5,421 bases of DNA from Bacteroidota bacterium (GTDB taxonomy: Bacteria; Bacteroidota; Ignavibacteria; Ignavibacteriales; Ignavibacteriaceae), in contig JAJYSI010000263.1 of assembly GCA_021793635.1 (NCBI GenBank), positions 1 to 5,421 on the forward strand. Reading direction: 5' to 3'. Shown in pieces: positions 1 through 5,421 of the stretch (its first letter is position 1; the number at the start of each line of letters is the position of its first letter). Made by a program: the position numbers and the translations under genes. Below the pieces are notes generated by a model. It saw only the letters and a list, made by a program, of their open reading frames with translations, did not search any database and was not told the origin of the DNA.

Positions 1-595
1 CGCGAACTTTATTAATATAAACATCTATAATATTTGTTTCAGGATCAAAATGGTATTCGTATACATGTTCAATTAACTTTGTCCTTGAAACTACTTTGTT
101 TGAATTTCTCATCAGGTATTCTAAAATAGCATATTCTTTCGGAGTCAAAATAATTTCCTGTTCGCCTCTTAAAACTTTATGCGATTGCAAGTCAAGAACT
201 AACTCACCAACATGAAGCGTCGGAGTTTTCGATGAGTCATGTCTTCTTAATAAAGCTCTTATTCTTGCTACTAATTCTTCAAATGCAAAAGGCTTTGTAA
301 GATAATCGTCTGCTCCCGCATCCAATCCTTCTACTTTGTCTTTTAAACTGTCTTTTACGGTTAGCATTAAAACCGGCGTAATAATCTCTCTCTTCCTGAT
401 TTCTTTCAGAAGAGAAATACCGTCAATGAACGGAAGCATTATATCCATTATTATTGCATCGTAATCTTCTGAAGTTGCCATCTTTAAGCCTTCTTTGCCG
501 TCTAATGCAATGTCAGCTGTAAAATATTCTTCCTCCATTCCTTTTTTTATAAAGGAAGCTACTTTTTTTTCATCCTCTACTATTAAAATTCTCAT
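1..595 (-). CDS. OmpR-family two-component response regulator, C-terminus cut by window edge
   Basis: A cytoplasmic transcription regulator that should be phosphorylated by a sensor histidine kinase and then bind DNA. I translated it by hand from the ATG at 595-593; 198 residues are visible and the frame runs open off the left edge. The receiver domain covers about residues 1-118: it starts MRILIVEDE (acidic pocket E7, D8), has phospho-acceptor D51 in MDIMLP, the switch Thr T79 in LMLTVKD, and conserved K101 in TKPF. A winged-helix OmpR/PhoB effector domain begins near residue 127, with TPKEYAILEYLM at 151-162 and the recognition-helix signature TNIIDVYINKVR at 187-198. Family members are usually about 220-230 residues, so roughly 25-30 are missing. 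The HxxxFDxxTNxIDV pattern resembles the CusR-like branch, but the ligand cannot be told. The start directly abuts the TAA of the upstream gene (TAAATG) and has no Shine-Dalgarno, which suggests translational coupling. The partner kinase is probably just outside the window (inference). Confidence 0.95.
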   Translation of the reverse strand, partial: MRILIVEDEKKVASFIKKGMEEEYFTADIALDGKEGLKMATSEDYDAIIMDIMLPFIDGISLLKEIRKREIITPVLMLTVKDSLKDKVEGLDAGADDYLTKPFAFEELVARIRALLRRHDSSKTPTLHVGELVLDLQSHKVLRGEQEIILTPKEYAILEYLMRNSNKVVSRTKLIEHVYEYHFDPETNIIDVYINKVR

Positions 596-1330
596 TTAAA
601 AGCTTGTTTGAAAATTGAAATTAAGATTTGAAGATAACCCTGTCGGATTACCAAAATCAACCGAGAAATTCCAGCTTGTTTCATCCGCTTGTCTTTTATT
701 GAACAAAGCAACCAATCGGGCTGCATTAATTGCACTTGCAATCCGGTTTAATATTAATGCTCCCACTACAAATCTTAAATTGTTTTTTGCTTGCTCGCTG
801 GAATACCACATGTTACGGTATGTCTTTCGCTGGTTGTCTGTTTGCCAATTCCAATAATATTGTGCTCCATATATTTGATTGAAAGTTCCGGATAAAACCT
901 GCGTGTTATTGTATTGGTCAATGTTGGAATAATCCCCGATCGTTGCATAGTAAGAATCGCCTTTGCCCTGTGCATTTACCCCTCCTGTTGTAACTGCATA
1001 TGCTTTATACCGGTCTTGAAGCCAGCTGCCGTAAGTGTTCATTCCAAAATAAATTCCCCATAGTGCACCGTCTGCAACTGTAAAATACTTTCCGCTGGAA
1101 TAAGAATCTGCGTAAAGTTCTCCCATTCCGGGCAATATTGCCGATAGTAAAATTGCCAGCCCTGCATTCTTTTTACCGTAGGTAGAGCTAGTAAATGATA
1201 TTTGCCGCGGTACGCTATCCGGTTGTTTTTTTATGATTGAATTTTCTAAAAGTAATTGCTTTGTAGAAGTAAGTGTTTGTGGGAAATAATTTGCTGAAAA
1301 CAGTAAAACGAATAAAAGAATTTTTTTCAT
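596..1330 (-). CDS. Exported/membrane-associated DUF5683-like protein of unknown function
   Basis: A 244-residue protein whose function I cannot name. I chose the ATG at 1330 because it gives a classic signal peptide (MKKILLFVLLFSANYFPQ, no lipobox Cys); the frame extends upstream only to a TTG inside mtaB. After a polar linker (about 19-55) comes LLSAILPGMGELYADSYSSG at 61-80, resembling the 'SAxLPGxGQxYN' motif of DUF5683 proteins common in Bacteroidota and relatives, followed by a hydrophobic segment (about 83-98). Residues 110-180 are rich in Tyr, Asn, Gln and Trp. A second hydrophobic or amphipathic stretch lies at about 185-210. The C-terminus alternates polar and aromatic residues and ends in Phe, as outer-membrane strands often do, but this is only suggestive. 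The gene starts 22 nt after mtaB and ends directly against the response regulator start, so it is probably in one operon with them. It has no recognisable Shine-Dalgarno. The family assignment is from motif memory and is moderate. Confidence 0.8.
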   Translation of the reverse strand: MKKILLFVLLFSANYFPQTLTSTKQLLLENSIIKKQPDSVPRQISFTSSTYGKKNAGLAILLSAILPGMGELYADSYSSGKYFTVADGALWGIYFGMNTYGSWLQDRYKAYAVTTGGVNAQGKGDSYYATIGDYSNIDQYNNTQVLSGTFNQIYGAQYYWNWQTDNQRKTYRNMWYSSEQAKNNLRFVVGALILNRIASAINAARLVALFNKRQADETSWNFSVDFGNPTGLSSNLNFNFQTSF

Positions 1331-1352
1331 GTTTTTAATTTCAATTTTATGA

Positions 1353-2684
1353 TTAACAAGCAATTAATTCAATTGATTTTTGAATGCCTTTTATTTTTCC
1401 TTCGCATAAATTACCATCTTTTATGTTTGTAATTTCTACTCTTGAGATCTCATTTACCAATGAAGCAGCAAATTTGTGGGAAACACGAACATAGTTGGAA
1501 GAAAAGCCTTTTATTGTGCCGTGGTCATTTTCGGCTTCGAATAAAATTTCTAATTCCTTTCCGATCATCTTTCCATAAAACTCTTGCTTCTTTTTTTCAC
1601 TTAATATTCTAAGCATATTTGTTCTTCGCTTCCTTTCAAACACATTCACTTCGCCATCCATCGTGATTGCTTTAGTATCTGGACGTTCAGAGTAAGTGAA
1701 AACATGTAAATATGAAACTGGTAAATCGCGAAGAAAATTATAGGTTTCCAAAAAATCATTTTCAGTTTCTCCCGGAAAACCGGTGATTATATCTACTCCG
1801 ATTCCTATATCGATAATTTTATTATTGATTTTCTCGATTAAATTTTGATAATCTGATACTTTGTATCGCCGCTGCATTAATCTCAAAATCTTTGAACTGC
1901 CGCTTTGGAGTGGTATGTGAAAATGTTTGCACATTTTATTACTCTGCGATGTAAGGTTGATTATCTCATCCGATAGTAAGTTTGGCTCAATTGAGCTAAT
2001 TCTAATTCTAAAATCTCCAGGTACTTCAATCAATTTAAGAAGAAGGTTGTATAAGTTTGTTTGGTAAGCCGTCCCGTAATCACCCACATTTACGCCGGTA
2101 AGGATAATTTCTTTATATCCTGATTTAATTAAATGTTTGAATTCAGAAATCAATTCTTCCGGTTTCATGCTTCTGCTTTTACCGCGGGCTAATGGAATTG
2201 TGCAGAATGTACATTTGTAATCACATCCGTCCTGAATCTTAAAATAAGCCCTGGTTCTGTCATCAGCGTCAGTTGATTGAGCTTTCCCAAATTCATTTAA
2301 ATCTTGTATGGGGGAAACAAAAATGCATGCTAAATCTTTTTTCCCAAAATCATTTATAAGCAAAAATAAGTTCAGTTTTTCTTTACTTCCGAGGACTACA
2401 TCGACACCATCAATTTTAGCAATTTCTTCCGGACGAAGCTGTGCATAACATCCTGTGACAATAATAAATGCCTCCGGATTTTGACGAAGCGCTCTTCGTA
2501 CAAGTTGCCTGCATTCCCGCTCTGCGTTCTCTGTAACTGAACATGTATTGAAAAGATAAACGTCTGCTTTCTCATTAAAATCTACAACCTCAAAACCAAA
2601 ATTTGCAAATTGATTTCCTATCGTAGAGGTCTCGGAAAAGTTAAGTTTACATCCTAAGGTTTGTAATGCGACTTTGTTATGCAT
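1353..2684 (-). CDS. mtaB: tRNA (N6-L-threonylcarbamoyladenosine(37)-C2)-methylthiotransferase MtaB
   Basis: A radical-SAM enzyme that converts t6A37 to ms2t6A37 in tRNAs decoding ANN codons, which helps decoding accuracy; it acts in the cytoplasm and uses two [4Fe-4S] clusters and S-adenosylmethionine. Starting at the ATG at 2684 it has 443 residues, close to Bacillus subtilis YqeV/MtaB (about 450). The N-terminal UPF0004 domain has its three cluster cysteines at C12 (LGCKLNFSET), C48 (NTCSVTENAE) and C79 (VTGCYAQ). The radical-SAM CxxxCxxC is C154, C158, C161 in DGCDYKCTFCTIPLARG. A TRAM-type RNA-binding domain occupies about the last 70 residues. LGCKxN and NTCSVTENA favour MtaB over MiaB (YGCQMN) and RimO. 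The frame extends upstream to a TTG at 2702, but the ATG matches the family N-terminus and lies clear of the terminator. No Shine-Dalgarno is seen. It lies 18 nt downstream of the terminator after rpsA and 22 nt before the DUF5683-like gene. Confidence 0.93.
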   Translation of the reverse strand: MHNKVALQTLGCKLNFSETSTIGNQFANFGFEVVDFNEKADVYLFNTCSVTENAERECRQLVRRALRQNPEAFIIVTGCYAQLRPEEIAKIDGVDVVLGSKEKLNLFLLINDFGKKDLACIFVSPIQDLNEFGKAQSTDADDRTRAYFKIQDGCDYKCTFCTIPLARGKSRSMKPEELISEFKHLIKSGYKEIILTGVNVGDYGTAYQTNLYNLLLKLIEVPGDFRIRISSIEPNLLSDEIINLTSQSNKMCKHFHIPLQSGSSKILRLMQRRYKVSDYQNLIEKINNKIIDIGIGVDIITGFPGETENDFLETYNFLRDLPVSYLHVFTYSERPDTKAITMDGEVNVFERKRRTNMLRILSEKKKQEFYGKMIGKELEILFEAENDHGTIKGFSSNYVRVSHKFAASLVNEISRVEITNIKDGNLCEGKIKGIQKSIELIAC

Positions 2685-2702
2685 ATCTATTTTAAAAATC
2701 AA

Positions 2703-2727
2703 AGAGCGGGAATATTTTTCCCGCTCT
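2703..2727 (-). terminator. Rho-independent terminator after rpsA
   Basis: A perfect 10-bp inverted repeat, AGAGCGGGAA (2703-2712) and TTCCCGCTCT (2718-2727), surrounds a 5-nt loop. It is GC-rich at its centre, in otherwise AT-rich DNA. Read on the minus strand it is followed by TTGATTTTT, a T-rich tail. It starts 22 nt past the rpsA stop and ends 18 nt before the mtaB ATG, so it should end the rpsA transcript. The + direction also has a short T-run (aatttta), but no + strand gene needs terminating here. Confidence 0.85.
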
Positions 2728-2749
2728 AATTTTACTTCGCCGATAGCTG

Positions 2750-4573
2750 TTAATTATTTTTATTATGTGAAGATGAGTGACCTTCATCTGGAACTTCGAA
2801 AATCGGAAAATCAGCCGTGTCTATTGAACCGGTGTCTGCATTTTGAATTTCCTGGATTCCAACGCGATCAAATTTATGCTTATCTAAATAAGCTCTTATT
2901 TCTTCTTCAGATTTATCTTTCAAAGCAGCTATTGCGCTTAATACGATCTTTTTATTTTCCTTATCAAACTCTATGACTTTCAGAGGAATCATGTCGTCAA
3001 TAGGGAAGTGGTTTGCAATGTTTTTGATCTTGTTTGTTGCTAATTGAGTTACAGGAACAAAACCATCAACATCCTGAGGCAATTCAGCAATTAAACCTTT
3101 TTCAATAATTCTTACAACTTTACCTTGAGTAATTGTTCCTACTGAAAAAAGTTTCTCAAAATTAGCCCACGGATTGTCTTCAACTTGCTTATGTCCCAAA
3201 GAGATTTTTCTTTGATCAACATCTACACCAAGAACTAATACTTCTAGCTTTTCGCCTTTCTTCACAACTTCACCGGGATGACGAATTTTCTTTGTCCAGG
3301 AAAGATCAGAAATATGGACTAAACCGTCTACACCTGGTTCAAGCTCTACAAATACGCCAAAGTTTGTTAGGTTGCGGGCTATACCTGAATGTCTTGATCC
3401 AACTGGATATTTCAGCATTAATGTTTCCCATGGATCCGGTTCCATTTGTTTGATGCCGAGTGAAATTTTCTTCTCATCTTTATCGAGACTTAAAATAACG
3501 GCTTCAAGAACTTGTCCCATTGCAACAACTTGAGAAGGATGTTTGATGTGCTGTGTCCAGCTCATTTCCGAATTGTGAATCAAACCCTCAATTCCTTTTT
3601 CAATCTCAATAAATGCTCCATAGTCAGTAAGAGATACAACGCGACCGGAAACTTTGTCGCCAATTTTATATTTGCTCTCAATGTCTTCCCATGGATGTGG
3701 CAATAATTTTTTAAGACTTAATGAAATTCTCTTCTTCTCTTCGTCAAAATCTGTTACTACAATTTTAATCGTTTGATCAAGTTTAACTACTTCATTTGGA
3801 TGATTAATCCTTCCCCAGCTAAGATCTGTAATGTGTATCAAACCATCAACTCCGCCAAGGTCAACGAATACACCGAAATCTGTAATAGCTTTTACCGTTC
3901 CTTCAAGTATCTGACCTTTTTCAAGACTGTTTAATATTGAAAAACGTTGATCGGCAATTTCTTCTTCAACCAATACTTTATGCGAAACAACTACATTTTC
4001 TGTCGGAATATTTACTTTCACAACCTTAAAGTCCATTGTTTGACCAACGAAGGCATCAAAATCTCGAATAGGACGGATGTCAATTTGCGATCCCGGTAGA
4101 AATGCTTCCATTCCCATTAAGTCTACAACCATGCCGCCTTTAATTCTTTTAAGAATTTTACCTTGGATTATTTCTCCAGTTTCGTGGGCTCTAACTACCT
4201 TATCCCAGATCCTTAAAAAGTCGGCTCTAATTTTACTTAAAACGAGATTACCTTCTTGGTCTTCTACGCTTTCCAAAACAACTTCAACTTCTTTGCCTAT
4301 TTTTATCTCTTCAGATTCGTGAAATTCGTTTTTGGGTATTGAGCCTTCAGATTTGAACCCGACGTCCAAAATTACATTATCTCCCTGTATACGTACGATT
4401 CTCCCTCTTACTAATTCACCTTCTTTTACGTCTTTGAAAGACTCAGTATAAAGCTTCGCTAATGTTAAGAATTCTTCCTGGGAATATTCTTCATCATTGA
4501 AGTTTTTCTTTGCCTTTTCAAAGTCATTTATAGTGGCTGAATATTTTTTTGCATCATTTGAGGTTTCTGACAT
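2750..4573 (-). CDS. rpsA: 30S ribosomal protein S1 (bS1), six S1 domains
   Basis: S1 is the large RNA-binding protein of the 30S subunit that captures and unfolds mRNA for initiation. This copy has 607 residues with six OB-fold S1 repeats at about 52-115, 133-199, 219-289, 304-376, 391-463 and 478-547. Repeats 3-5 are the most canonical (for example [23 protein letters not shown] at 231-253, then IxHPxEVV and KKISLxxKQ); repeats 1 and 2 are degenerate, as expected for the ribosome-docking half of S1, and repeat 6 is also divergent. An N-terminal acidic/lysine-rich stretch of about 50 residues precedes repeat 1, and an acidic, low-complexity tail of about 60 residues (548-607, ending SSSHNKNN) follows repeat 6. 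Six repeats and this length match full bS1 rather than the shorter Firmicutes YpfD type. The ATG at 4573 is supported by AGGAGG four bases upstream. It follows cmk, a widespread pairing, and ends in a strong terminator. Confidence 0.97.
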   Translation of the reverse strand: MSETSNDAKKYSATINDFEKAKKNFNDEEYSQEEFLTLAKLYTESFKDVKEGELVRGRIVRIQGDNVILDVGFKSEGSIPKNEFHESEEIKIGKEVEVVLESVEDQEGNLVLSKIRADFLRIWDKVVRAHETGEIIQGKILKRIKGGMVVDLMGMEAFLPGSQIDIRPIRDFDAFVGQTMDFKVVKVNIPTENVVVSHKVLVEEEIADQRFSILNSLEKGQILEGTVKAITDFGVFVDLGGVDGLIHITDLSWGRINHPNEVVKLDQTIKIVVTDFDEEKKRISLSLKKLLPHPWEDIESKYKIGDKVSGRVVSLTDYGAFIEIEKGIEGLIHNSEMSWTQHIKHPSQVVAMGQVLEAVILSLDKDEKKISLGIKQMEPDPWETLMLKYPVGSRHSGIARNLTNFGVFVELEPGVDGLVHISDLSWTKKIRHPGEVVKKGEKLEVLVLGVDVDQRKISLGHKQVEDNPWANFEKLFSVGTITQGKVVRIIEKGLIAELPQDVDGFVPVTQLATNKIKNIANHFPIDDMIPLKVIEFDKENKKIVLSAIAALKDKSEEEIRAYLDKHKFDRVGIQEIQNADTGSIDTADFPIFEVPDEGHSSSHNKNN

Positions 4574-4577
4574 TAAT

Positions 4578-4583
4578 CCTCCT
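4578..4583 (-). promoter_or_regulatory. Strong Shine-Dalgarno of rpsA
   Basis: AGGAGG on the minus strand lies four bases (ATTA) before the rpsA ATG. It is a full match to the canonical anti-Shine-Dalgarno core and fixes the rpsA start. None of the other four genes in the window has a comparable purine-rich site. It overlaps the stop codon of the possible leader ORF (TAGGAGG). Confidence 0.85.
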
Positions 4584-4620
4584 AAACGGAAATTACATCT
4601 GCTAATTTTGCTTTCGCCAT
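4582..4620 (-). CDS. Possible 12-codon leader ORF upstream of rpsA
   Basis: An ATG at 4620-4618 opens a frame encoding [12 protein letters not shown], ending in TAG at 4584-4582, eight bases before the rpsA start and overlapping its AGGAGG. The second and third codons, GCG AAA, are the kind favoured after start codons of highly expressed genes. If translated, ribosomes terminating here would sit on the rpsA ribosome binding site, allowing coupling or control. It has no Shine-Dalgarno of its own. An ORF of 12 codons can easily arise by chance in 115 nt, so this is tentative. The peptide faintly resembles the start of HU-family proteins, which is too short to carry weight. Confidence 0.3.
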   Translation of the reverse strand: MAKAKLADVISV

Positions 4621-4623
4621 CTT

Positions 4624-4654
4624 GAAAACAATTTAACAGAAAATTAATTTAACA
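4624..4654 (-). repeat. AU-rich tandem direct repeat in the rpsA leader
   Basis: Two adjoining copies are present, written on the minus strand as TGTTAAATTAATTTTC (4654-4639) and TGTTAAATTGTTTTC (4638-4624). They differ by one indel and one substitution. The pair ends three bases before the possible leader ORF start. S1 prefers AU-rich, unstructured RNA, so an S1 or 30S binding role is conceivable, but this is inference; such a repeat can also arise in AT-rich spacer DNA. Confidence 0.6.
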
Positions 4655-4688
4655 TATTTTAATTACGATGGCTAAAAAATCTATAATA

Positions 4689-5384
4689 TTAACTCTTAAC
4701 TGTAATTCTTTTTCCAGCTGTTTGCCGGACTTTTTCTAAAATTATTTCAACTTGTTGTTCTATTGTGACTTTCGAAGTATCAACTTCGTACGCATCCGGC
4801 GCTTTAACCAAGGGACTATTTTCTCGCGAAGAATCAATCTTGTCTCTGCTTTCAAGGTTTGATTTTACTTCTTCTAATGAAACCTTAATTCCTTTTGAAT
4901 CGTATTCTTTAACTCTTCGTTCGGTTCTCTGTTCAATTGAGGCGGTTAGAAAAATTTTCACATCTGCATCAGGGAAAACTACACTTCCGATATCTCTTCC
5001 TTCCATTACAATACCGCTGTTGTTTTGGGCAAGTATCCGTTGTTTTTTTACCAGTGCTTCTCTCACGCCGCTGATTTTACTTATAGGGCTAACGAATTTA
5101 TTTACTTCCTTTGATCGGATATCTTCAGTAACATCTCTTTCATTAAGATATACTTTTGTTGTTCCCGCGGTAAAAACTAGATCAATTTTGGACGAGTTTG
5201 CTAAAGCAATTACTTCATCAGAATTATTAAGAACCTTGTTTTCAATTGCCAAAAGTGTTATTGCCCGGTACATTGCGCCTGTGTCAATGTACAGATATCC
5301 AAGCTTTTGCGCTACGAGCATAGCAGACGTACTTTTCCCGGAGCTGGCAGGACCATCAATTGCGATGATAAATCTTTTGGTCAT
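4689..5384 (-). CDS. cmk: (d)CMP kinase (cytidylate kinase)
   Basis: Transfers phosphate from ATP to CMP and dCMP to give CDP and dCDP, feeding RNA, DNA and phospholipid synthesis in the cytoplasm. The 231-residue length is typical (about 220-230). Visible motifs are the P-loop GPASSGKST at 11-19, the nucleotide-binding YIDTGAMYRA at 32-41, EGRDIGSVVFPDAD at 128-141 (the CMP-specific region and its Arg/Asp), and the LID-type RDKIDSSR at 180-187, followed by DAYEVDTS (197-204), the usual end of the core. I chose the ATG at 5384 because MTKRFIIAIDGPASSGKS is the standard family start; the frame also extends to a TTG at 5393. No Shine-Dalgarno precedes it. The stop is 115 nt before rpsA, and cmk directly upstream of rpsA is a common order in bacteria, so they may share a transcript. 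I see no missing catalytic residue. Confidence 0.97.
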   Translation of the reverse strand: MTKRFIIAIDGPASSGKSTSAMLVAQKLGYLYIDTGAMYRAITLLAIENKVLNNSDEVIALANSSKIDLVFTAGTTKVYLNERDVTEDIRSKEVNKFVSPISKISGVREALVKKQRILAQNNSGIVMEGRDIGSVVFPDADVKIFLTASIEQRTERRVKEYDSKGIKVSLEEVKSNLESRDKIDSSRENSPLVKAPDAYEVDTSKVTIEQQVEIILEKVRQTAGKRITVKS

Positions 5385-5390
5385 AAGGCA

Positions 5391-5398
5391 CAAAAATA
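5391..5398 (-). promoter_or_regulatory. Weak candidate Bacteroidota-type -7 element before cmk
   Basis: Minus-strand TATTTTTG fits the TAnnTTTG consensus of the primary sigma factor in Bacteroidota. A TTG at 5421-5419, 20 bases upstream, could be the end of a -33 TTTG box but is cut by the window edge. The transcription start would then fall at or near the cmk ATG, making the mRNA nearly leaderless. In AT-rich DNA an eight-base loose match is weak evidence, and the promoter type assumes the host belongs to or near Bacteroidota. Confidence 0.22.
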
Positions 5399-5421
5399 GT
5401 TAATTAGATTCAAATTTTCAA

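Noticed and set aside
1331..1363. Longer N-terminus for the DUF5683-like protein from a TTG inside mtaB
   Set aside because: It would add 11 polar residues in front of a clean signal peptide; the ATG at 1330 is the better start. The TTG extensions of mtaB (2702) and cmk (5393) were rejected for the same kind of reason.
2312..2514. Extra cysteines in MtaB (C58 and C120, besides the six cluster ligands)
   Set aside because: From memory, a Cys at the C58 position is frequent in related MtaB proteins and neither lies in a cluster-binding motif; no evidence of a third cluster.
2674..2976. A 100-codon + strand open frame spanning the rpsA/mtaB junction
   Set aside because: It runs through the terminator hairpin and antisense to the rpsA 3' end, with no recognisable motif.
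3158..3919. Repeated DNA pattern within rpsA
   Set aside because: It reflects the homologous S1 domains 3-5, not an inserted repeat or CRISPR array.
4077..4322. An 81-codon + strand open frame inside rpsA
   Set aside because: Antisense to the first two S1 repeats, low-complexity Ser/Leu/Ile product, no ribosome binding site or family motif.
4666..4734. A short + strand ORF starting ATGGCTAAAAAA in the cmk-rpsA spacer
   Set aside because: About 22 codons, antisense to the cmk 3' end, no ribosome binding site and no conserved look; probably chance.
4765..5403. A 212-codon open frame on the + strand opposite cmk
   Set aside because: It is fully antisense to a well-supported cmk; its product is Ser/Leu/Thr-rich with no recognisable motif, typical of a shadow of a real gene.

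Overview
The window is a compact, low-GC, single-strand block of bacterial housekeeping genes. All five genes are on the minus strand, so they are read from the right edge to the left. The style points to the Bacteroidota/Chlorobiota/Ignavibacteriota (FCB) group, with Ignavibacteria-like bacteria my best guess. The reasons are the AT-rich intergenic DNA, the lack of Shine-Dalgarno sequences before four of five genes, a DUF5683-like exported protein, an MtaB-type methylthiotransferase and a long six-domain S1 protein. This placement is inference from gene style; no marker gene fixes the phylum.

Layout in transcription order: cmk (cytidylate kinase, 5384-4689); a 115-nt leader holding a tandem AU-rich repeat, a possible 12-codon leader ORF and a strong Shine-Dalgarno; rpsA (ribosomal protein S1, 4573-2750); a perfect 10-bp-stem terminator (2703-2727); mtaB (tRNA ms2t6A37 methylthiotransferase, 2684-1353); an exported, membrane-associated DUF5683-like protein (1330-596); and an OmpR-family response regulator (from 595) cut by the left edge after 198 residues. 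No gene-free stretch exceeds about 115 bases. I see no tRNA, rRNA, CRISPR array, insertion sequence or prophage sign.

Functionally, cmk-rpsA is a widespread bacterial pairing of pyrimidine nucleotide supply and translation initiation. The second unit, mtaB - DUF5683-like - response regulator, is packed tightly (22-nt gap, then stop and start codons directly abutting), so the three are probably co-transcribed. A sensor histidine kinase probably follows beyond the left edge.

I did not find a convincing new biological system. The part most worth a second look is the rpsA leader: tandem repeat, possible upstream ORF ending inside the Shine-Dalgarno, and the only strong Shine-Dalgarno in the window, in front of the protein that usually compensates for weak ones.
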